DNA of 64,000 nucleotides from Brachybacterium kimchii (GTDB lineage: Bacteria; Actinomycetota; Actinomycetes; Actinomycetales; Dermabacteraceae). The stretch lies in contig NZ_CP097218.1 of assembly GCF_023373525.1 (NCBI RefSeq), forward strand, positions 3,286,001 to 3,350,000, given 5' to 3'. Positions within the stretch are counted from its first letter, which is position 1; the number at the start of each line of letters is the position of its first letter. The notes under the pieces were generated by a model. It ran no database searches. It saw only the letters and a list, made by a program, of their open reading frames with translations, and was not told where the DNA came from. This document shows, piece by piece, positions 58,929-64,000 of the stretch. A program made the position numbers and the translations under genes.

Positions 58929-60239
58929 GTGAGCACCTTCCTCTCCTTCGACGTCCGCGACGTCCGCTTCCCCACCAGCCGCGACCTCGACGGCTCGGAC
59001 GCGATGAACCCCGACCCCGACTACTCGGCCGCGTACCTCACGATCCGCACCGACACCGAGGACCCCGCCGATGCCGGGACGAGCCTCGTGTTCACCATCG
59101 GCCGCGGCAACGACGTGCAGAGCGCGGCGATCCGCGCACTCGAGCCGCACGTGATCGGGCGGGACGTCGAGGAGGTGCTCGCCGACCTCGGCGGGATGCA
59201 GAAGGAGCTCGACGGCGACTCTCAGCTGAGGTGGCTCGGGCCGGAGACGGGCGTGATGGCGATGGCGATCGGCGCCGTGGTCAACGCGCTGTGGGACCTG
59301 CGCGCGCGTCGCGAGGGACGGCCGCTCTGGCTGACCCTCGCGATGCTCGACCCCGAGGAGATCCTCGACCTCGTCGACTTCCGCTATCTCACCGACGCCC
59401 TCACCCGCGAGGAGGCCCGGGAGATCCTGCAGCGCGGGGCCGAGGGCCGCGAGGAGCGGATCGCCGCGGTGCGCGCGCACGGCGTCCCCGCCTACACGAC
59501 GACCCCGGGCTGGCTCGGGTACAGCGACGAGAAGCTGCGCCGCCTGCTGCGCGAGGCGCGGGACGAGGGCTTCGAGATGGTGAAGCTCAAGGTCGGGGCC
59601 GATGTCGAGGACGACGTGCGCCGCTTCGCCCTCGCCCGCGCCGAGATGGGGGAGGGCTTCCCGATCGCGGCGGACGCGAACCAGCGCTGGGACGTCGCCG
59701 AGGCGATCGAGTGGCTGGGCCGCCTCGCCCCCTACGACCCCTACTGGATCGAGGAGCCGACGTTCCCCGGGGACGTCCTCGCCCACGCCGCGATCCGCCG
59801 CGGCGTGGCCCCGCTCAAGGTCGCGACCGGCGAGCAGGGCGCGAACCGGATCGTGTTCAAGCAGCTGCTGCAGGCCGGCGCGATCGACGTCCTCCAGCTC
59901 GACGCGACCCGTGTCGCAGGGGTCGGCGAGAACGTCGCGAACCTGCTGCTCGCCGCGAAGTTCGGCGTGCCCGTCTGCCCCCATGCGGGCGGTGTGGGCC
60001 TGTGCGAGATGGTGCAGCACCTCGCGTTCTTCGACGCCGTGGCGATCGGGGGCGAGGACCCCCGGCGCCGCATCGAGTTCGTCGACCACCTGCACGAGCA
60101 CTTCGAGGTGCCCGTGCGCGTCGAGCGCGGCGCCTACCGGGCCCCCGAGGAGCCCGGCGGCGGAGCGCGCATGCTCGAGGCATCCGTCCGGGACCACGAG
60201 TTCCCCGGCGGCATCGTGTGGTCGGGAGAGCCCGCATGA
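58929..60239 (+). CDS. L-fuconate dehydratase (enolase superfamily)
   Basis: 436 aa. Dehydrates L-fuconate to 2-keto-3-deoxy-L-fuconate. N-terminal [20 protein letters not shown] is the family opening. Barrel motifs are [11 protein letters not shown] (catalytic Lys), [33 protein letters not shown] (Asp/Glu/Glu metal ligands) and [11 protein letters not shown] (catalytic His). GTG 58929 follows a GAGGACA stretch. It is coupled to the aldo/keto reductase gene by ATGA. Confidence 0.94.
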   Translation: MSTFLSFDVRDVRFPTSRDLDGSDAMNPDPDYSAAYLTIRTDTEDPADAGTSLVFTIGRGNDVQSAAIRALEPHVIGRDVEEVLADLGGMQKELDGDSQLRWLGPETGVMAMAIGAVVNALWDLRARREGRPLWLTLAMLDPEEILDLVDFRYLTDALTREEAREILQRGAEGREERIAAVRAHGVPAYTTTPGWLGYSDEKLRRLLREARDEGFEMVKLKVGADVEDDVRRFALARAEMGEGFPIAADANQRWDVAEAIEWLGRLAPYDPYWIEEPTFPGDVLAHAAIRRGVAPLKVATGEQGANRIVFKQLLQAGAIDVLQLDATRVAGVGENVANLLLAAKFGVPVCPHAGGVGLCEMVQHLAFFDAVAIGGEDPRRRIEFVDHLHEHFEVPVRVERGAYRAPEEPGGGARMLEASVRDHEFPGGIVWSGEPA

Positions 60240-61225
60240 GCGCGGCCGGCCTGCGCCTCCCGCTGCCGCGCCTCGGATTCGGCGCCGCCCAGCTCGGCAA
60301 CCTCTACCGGGTCACCACCGACGAGGAGGCCGACGGCGCGGTCGCCGCCGCTTGGGAGCAGGGGATCCGGTGCTTCGACACCGCCCCGCACTACGGGATC
60401 GGCACCAGCGAGCGCCGCCTCGGCGAGAGGCTCCGCGGCCTCCCGCGCCGGGAGTACCTGGTCTCCACGAAGGTGGGCCGCCTGCTCGACCCCGGCCCCG
60501 GCACGGGCGACGACCACGCGAACGCCTTCTGGGTCCCCGACGACCACGTGCGCCGCTGGGACTTCTCCGAAGTCGGAGTGCGCGCCTCCCACCAGGCATC
60601 CCTCGAGCGCCTGGGCCTGGACCGCGTGGACATCCTGTACGCGCACGACCCCGAGGAGGGGCCGACGGAGCAGGCCTTCGCCGAGGGCCTGCCCGCGCTG
60701 GCCCGCATGCGCGAGGAGGGCCTCGTGGGCGCGGTCGGCGTCGGCTCGAAGGACGCCGCCGTGTGCACTCGGGCCGTGCGCACCGGCCTCGTCGACCTCG
60801 TCATGCTCTCGGGCCGGTACACGCTGCTCGAGCAGGACGCCGCCCGCGAGCTGCTCGACGCATGCCTGGAGCACGACGTGCAGGTGGTCGCCGTGAGCGT
60901 CTTCAACTCCGGCCTGCTCTCCCGGCCCGTCGTCCCCGACGGCGCCACCTACGAGTACGCCGCCGCGCCGGCCGAGATCCTCGCGCACGCCCGCGCGCTG
61001 GCCGCGCTCGCCGAGGACCACGGCGTCACCCTGCCCGATCTGGCCGTCCAGTACCCGCTGCGCCACCCGGCGATCGCCTCGGTGGTGCTGGGCATGCGGA
61101 CCGCGGGGCAGGTGGTCTCGAACGTCGAGCGGATGGGGCAGCACGTGCCGGAGGCGGCGTGGGAGGCGGTCGCCGCGCTCGAGGCGGAGTGGGCGGAGCG
61201 GACCGCCGGGGCGCGCGATGCGTGA
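60236..61225 (+). CDS. Aldo/keto reductase, probable L-fucose dehydrogenase
   Basis: 329 aa. The family (D-threo-aldose 1-dehydrogenase/pyridoxal 4-dehydrogenase) oxidises L-fucose to its lactone. [13 protein letters not shown] opens the barrel; the tetrad Asp48, Tyr53 ([17 protein letters not shown]), Lys79 (STKVGR) and His137 (ILYAHDPE) is complete. [11 protein letters not shown]-like positions and [15 protein letters not shown] form the cofactor end. It starts inside the dehydratase stop and ends 8 bp into the lactonase gene, a strong sign of a common pathway. Confidence 0.9.
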   Translation: MSAAGLRLPLPRLGFGAAQLGNLYRVTTDEEADGAVAAAWEQGIRCFDTAPHYGIGTSERRLGERLRGLPRREYLVSTKVGRLLDPGPGTGDDHANAFWVPDDHVRRWDFSEVGVRASHQASLERLGLDRVDILYAHDPEEGPTEQAFAEGLPALARMREEGLVGAVGVGSKDAAVCTRAVRTGLVDLVMLSGRYTLLEQDAARELLDACLEHDVQVVAVSVFNSGLLSRPVVPDGATYEYAAAPAEILAHARALAALAEDHGVTLPDLAVQYPLRHPAIASVVLGMRTAGQVVSNVERMGQHVPEAAWEAVAALEAEWAERTAGARDA

Positions 61226-62132
61226 TCCCGCCGGCCCCGCGGTCACCGATGCCCACCTGCACCTCTGGGACCTGCAGCGGAGCCCCTACGCGTGGCTCGC
61301 TGGGGCGCCCGAGGCGCTGCGGCGCACGGGCGAGTGGTCGATGGTGCACGACGGGCTGGCCGCGCTCGGCGTCACCCGCGTGATCCTGGTCCAGGCCGAC
61401 GACACCCCCGAGGACACCGCCCACCTGCAGCGCACCGCCCGCGCGATCGAGGCGGAGGGCACGGACATCACGGCCCGGAGTCCGGCCATCACGGCCGATG
61501 TCGTCGGCTGGCTCCCGCTCGAGGACCCCGCCGCGGTCGCGGACGCGCTCGTCGACCCCGCCGTCACCGACCACCTGGTCGGCGTCCGGCACCTCGTCCA
61601 CGACGAGCCGGATCCGGGTTTCCTCGAGCGCCCCGCCGTCGGCCGCTCGCTCGAGCTCCTGGCCGACGCCGACCTCCCGCTCGACGTGCCCGATGCCTTC
61701 CCCCGCCACATGGAGCAGGCGGCCCGCCTCGCCGAGGCGCACCCCGAGCTCACCCTGGTGCTCGACCACCTCGGCAAACCGCCGCTCGGCGACGACGAGC
61801 AGATGGGGGACTGGAGGGCGGCGCTCGAGCGGATCGCCGCCGCGCCGCGCACCGCCGCGAAGCTGTCCGGCCTCGCGACCAGCGGGAATGGTGCGTTCGC
61901 GCCGGCCGTCGCCGCGGCGCTCGAGCTGTTCGGGCCCGCGCGGCTGATGGTCGGCTCCGACTGGCCGATCGCCCCGTCGTCCTTCACCCTCGACGGCTTC
62001 TCCCCGCTGCTCGCGCACGTGCGCGAGCAACTCGCAAGAGACGACTGGGCGCTTCGTGAGGTGCTGCAGGGGACCGCGGAGCGGGTCTACACGCGGGCCA
62101 GGGTGACCGGAGAGGCCGGGGCGACCGGGTAG
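61218..62132 (+). CDS. Amidohydrolase family, probable L-fuconolactonase
   Basis: 304 aa TIM barrel opening the fucono-lactone ring. TDAHLHLWDLQ provides the two metal-type His (13 and 15), VGVRHLVHDEPDPGFL, LVLDHLGKPP and RLMVGSDWPIA are the usual later strands. The COG3618 family includes fuconolactonases. ATG 61218 lies 8 bp inside the reductase gene. Convergent with the GntR gene, only 4 bp between stops. Confidence 0.9.
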   Translation: MRDPAGPAVTDAHLHLWDLQRSPYAWLAGAPEALRRTGEWSMVHDGLAALGVTRVILVQADDTPEDTAHLQRTARAIEAEGTDITARSPAITADVVGWLPLEDPAAVADALVDPAVTDHLVGVRHLVHDEPDPGFLERPAVGRSLELLADADLPLDVPDAFPRHMEQAARLAEAHPELTLVLDHLGKPPLGDDEQMGDWRAALERIAAAPRTAAKLSGLATSGNGAFAPAVAAALELFGPARLMVGSDWPIAPSSFTLDGFSPLLAHVREQLARDDWALREVLQGTAERVYTRARVTGEAGATG

Positions 62133-62136
62133 GCGG

Positions 62137-62862
62137 TCACGCCCCCGTCGCCGGGTCCGTCCCCTCGGCCGCCGCGTCCTCGGGCATCCCCTGCCGGATC
62201 AGCCAGGACTCGACGCCCGCGACGTGGGAGGTCGCATAGGCGCGGGCGAGGTCGGCCCGACCTGCGCGCAGCGCCTCGAGGATCCGCGAGTGCTCGGCGA
62301 GCGTCCGCTCGACGGCCTCGGAGTCCGTGAGCCCGCGCCACACGCGCGCCCGCGAGGTCGAGCTCGCGAGCGAATCGAGCAGCGTGCTCAGGTACGCGTT
62401 CGGGCAGCGGTGGTTGATGAGCCGGTGGAAGGCGATGTCGGAGGCCACCAGCGCCTCGATGCCCGAGTCCGCGTTCAGCTGGGCGAGCATCTCGTCGAGC
62501 CGGGCGAAGTCCTCATCGGTCAGGTGCGGGGCGGCCTGCTCGACCGCGATGGGCTCCATCAGACGCCGCAGCTCGAGGATCTCGAGGTGCGAGGAGTCCT
62601 GGTGCAGGTCCAGCACGAAGGAGAGGGACTCCAGCAGCTGCTCGGGCTCGAGCGCGGTGACGTACGTGCCGTCGCCCTGGCGGACGTCCAGCACGCGGAT
62701 CACCGAGAGCGCCTTCACGGCCTCGCGCAGGGAGTTGCGGGAGACGCCGATCGTCTCGGCGAGCTCCTTCTCGGTGGGCAGGCGGTCGCCGGGCCTGAGC
62801 TGCCCGTCGACCACCATCTGCTTGATGGCGGAGATCGCCTTGTCGCTGACTGCCGAGGCCAT
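62137..62862 (-). CDS. GntR family regulator with FCD domain (FadR type)
   Basis: 241 aa. The N-terminal GntR winged helix (LRPGDRLPTEKELAETIGVS, RNSLREAVKAL, RQGDGTYVT) is followed by an all-helical FCD sensor (about 95-225) with metal-type Asp and His positions (SDIAFHRLINHRCPN, LAEHSRILEALRAGRADLA). It is the last gene of the leftward fucose-pathway operon, 1 bp from the SDR stop, and probably responds to a fucose intermediate. Confidence 0.92.
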   Translation of the reverse strand: MASAVSDKAISAIKQMVVDGQLRPGDRLPTEKELAETIGVSRNSLREAVKALSVIRVLDVRQGDGTYVTALEPEQLLESLSFVLDLHQDSSHLEILELRRLMEPIAVEQAAPHLTDEDFARLDEMLAQLNADSGIEALVASDIAFHRLINHRCPNAYLSTLLDSLASSTSRARVWRGLTDSEAVERTLAEHSRILEALRAGRADLARAYATSHVAGVESWLIRQGMPEDAAAEGTDPATGA

Positions 62863-62863
62863 C

Positions 62864-63625
62864 TCAGTCCACCGGCCGCGTGCGCAGGCCGCTCATGCCG
62901 CCGTCGACCGCGAGCGAGGTGCCCGTGGTCGAGGAGTTCAGCGGGCTCGCGAGGAAGACCACGGACTCGGCGACCTCCTGCGGGGTGACCATGCGGCCCG
63001 TCGGCTGGCGGGCGTCGAGCGCCGCCCGCTCGGCCACGGGATCGGGGAAGTTCTGGACCATGCGATCCACGAACTCGGTCGCGACCGTCCCCGGGTTCAC
63101 GCAGTTCACGCGGACGCCCTCGCGCACGTGGTCGGTGGCCATCGCGAAGGTCATCGCCTGCACGGCGCCCTTGGTCGCCGAGTAGAGCACCCGCTCCTGA
63201 AGCCCCGCGGTCGCCGCGATCGAGGACATGTTGACGACGGCCGCATGCGCGGAGCGGCGCAGGTGGGGGAGCGCGGCGGCGGTCACCCGCGCCATTGCGG
63301 TGACGTTCACGCTGAGCACGCGCGCCCACTCCTCGTCGTCGTTCGCGGTCACGTCGCCCACGGCGCTCACCCCCGCGTTGTTCACGACCACGTCGAGCCC
63401 GCCCAGGGACTCGGCGGCGGCGTCGACCGCGGTGCCCGTCGCCGCCCTGTCGCCGAGGTCGACCACGTGGACGGTCGCGCCCTCGGGCGCGCCCGTCGGC
63501 GAGAGGTCGAGGACGGCGACGTGCGCGCCGAGCTCCAGGAAGCGCGCCGACGTCGCCCGGCCGATGCCGGAGCAGCCACCGGTGACCAGGATCCTCAGGC
63601 CCTCATAGGGGTTCGTGGGACTCAT
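62864..63625 (-). CDS. SDR, probable 2-keto-3-deoxy-L-fuconate dehydrogenase
   Basis: 253 aa. TGGCSGIG binds NAD(P), VNNAGVSAVGD is the NNAG site, and NMSSIAATAG with YSATKGAVQ provides Ser, Tyr and Lys. The sequence closing with FLASPLNSSTTGTSLAVDGG is that of typical sugar-acid SDRs. It overlaps the hydrolase gene (ATGA, 63622-63625), and in known pathways the two work in sequence: oxidise C4, then cleave the diketo acid. Confidence 0.9.
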   Translation of the reverse strand: MSPTNPYEGLRILVTGGCSGIGRATSARFLELGAHVAVLDLSPTGAPEGATVHVVDLGDRAATGTAVDAAAESLGGLDVVVNNAGVSAVGDVTANDDEEWARVLSVNVTAMARVTAAALPHLRRSAHAAVVNMSSIAATAGLQERVLYSATKGAVQAMTFAMATDHVREGVRVNCVNPGTVATEFVDRMVQNFPDPVAERAALDARQPTGRMVTPQEVAESVVFLASPLNSSTTGTSLAVDGGMSGLRTRPVD

Positions 63626-64000
63626 CGGCCGGTCTCCTTCTCGGTGGTGGCGGACGCCGCGCCGGACGCCGGGGCAGGCGCGGTGGGGGCGGGGGCGTCG
63701 CGGAAGGTCTGGCGCTGGCTGCCCAGGCCCTCGATGGCGAGCTCGACGACGTCGCCGTCGCGCAGGTACGGCTGGCCGGGCAGGCCCATGGCGACGCCCG
63801 CCGGCGTGCCGGTGTTCACGAGGTCGCCGGGGTAGAGGGTCATGAAGCGCGAGAGGTAGGCGAGGACCTCGCCGACGCCGAAGATCTGGTCGGCCGTGGT
63901 GCCGTCCTGGCGGACCTGGCCGTTCACCGAGAGGGTGAGGGAGAGGTCCTGGACGTCGGCGATCTCGTCGGCCGTGACGAGGTAGGGGCCCATCGGGTTG
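63622..64000 (-). CDS. Fumarylacetoacetate hydrolase family, probable 2,4-diketo-3-deoxy-L-fuconate hydrolase; 5' end cut by window
   Basis: Only the last ~125 residues are present. NPMGPYLVTADEIAD, SLTLSVNGQVRQDGTTADQI, LYPGDLVNTGTPAGVAMG and LRDGDVVELAIEGLG are the core C-terminal motifs of FAH enzymes. An Ala/Pro-rich tail of about 25 residues follows. In the fucose pathway this enzyme gives pyruvate and L-lactate. The gene continues past base 64000. Confidence 0.88.
   Translation of the reverse strand, partial: NPMGPYLVTADEIADVQDLSLTLSVNGQVRQDGTTADQIFGVGEVLAYLSRFMTLYPGDLVNTGTPAGVAMGLPGQPYLRDGDVVELAIEGLGSQRQTFRDAPAPTAPAPASGAASATTEKETGR

Overview
This is about 64 kb of very GC-rich actinobacterial DNA. 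Coding is dense, GTG starts and ATGA/GTGA stop-start overlaps are frequent, and secreted proteins carry Tat-type or lipobox signals. The gene mix (DUF6318 lipoprotein, DUF559/AbiEi protein, many sugar ABC and ROK/IclR systems) suggests Micrococcales, perhaps a Dermabacteraceae member such as Brachybacterium; that placement is inference from gene content only. No rRNA, tRNA, CRISPR array, transposase or phage gene was recognised. Both ends cut genes: a sugar-binding lipoprotein on the left and a fumarylacetoacetase-family hydrolase on the right.

Layout. 1-10.3 kb: a truncated sugar-binding protein gene divergent from a ROK repressor, then a leftward operon of a binding-protein fragment, an intact binding protein, two permeases, an SDR, a large (alpha/alpha)6-type glycosidase-like protein and a DUF5005/DUF4185-like lipoprotein, with a promoter and a LacI-type operator in front. 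10.6-12.6 kb: a three-domain N-acetylglucosamine-type PTS permease. 12.8-21.2 kb: housekeeping and metabolic singles (YdcF-like, ALDH, VOC protein, WYL regulator, YdeI-like, DUF1537 kinase, TSUP permease, aldo/keto reductase). 21.3-23.1 kb: a DUF6318 lipoprotein plus a PKD-like secreted protein with an AT-rich centre. 23.2-32.7 kb: GH125 mannosidase, an uncharacterised protein, then a GH13 alpha-glucosidase with its ABC transporter and divergent ROK repressor. 32.8-37.2 kb: NADP-binding oxidoreductase, HNH nuclease, a second member of the uncharacterised family, and an aryl-sulfate sulfotransferase.

37.4-41.2 kb: coupled GH2 and GH127 glycosidases. 41.2-49.5 kb: a sugar-acid locus (mannitol-dehydrogenase-family reductase, IclR repressor, L-idonate/L-gulonate 5-dehydrogenase-like enzyme, MHS transporter, ManD-type mannonate dehydratase, KDPG aldolase, KDG kinase) that would turn L-gulonate or a hexuronate into pyruvate and glyceraldehyde 3-phosphate. 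49.5-52.2 kb: MgtE magnesium channel and a PadR regulator with a very long low-complexity N-terminus. 52.3-53.6 kb: a DUF559/AbiEi gene bracketed by two related perfect palindromes of 66 and 60 bp, the strongest unexplained structure here. 53.6-55.5 kb: MarR regulator and MFS exporter.

55.6-64 kb: a sulfatase, a GH29 alpha-L-fucosidase and an almost complete non-phosphorylating L-fucose pathway (dehydrogenase, lactonase, fuconate dehydratase, 2-keto-3-deoxy-L-fuconate dehydrogenase, diketo-acid hydrolase) with a GntR/FCD regulator. The window as a whole looks like a glycan-foraging island: extracellular or imported glycans are hydrolysed, and fucose, arabinose, glucose oligomers, mannose and uronate-type sugars are routed to central metabolism. 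Neither ABC sugar importer has its own ATPase here, so a shared ATPase elsewhere is likely.
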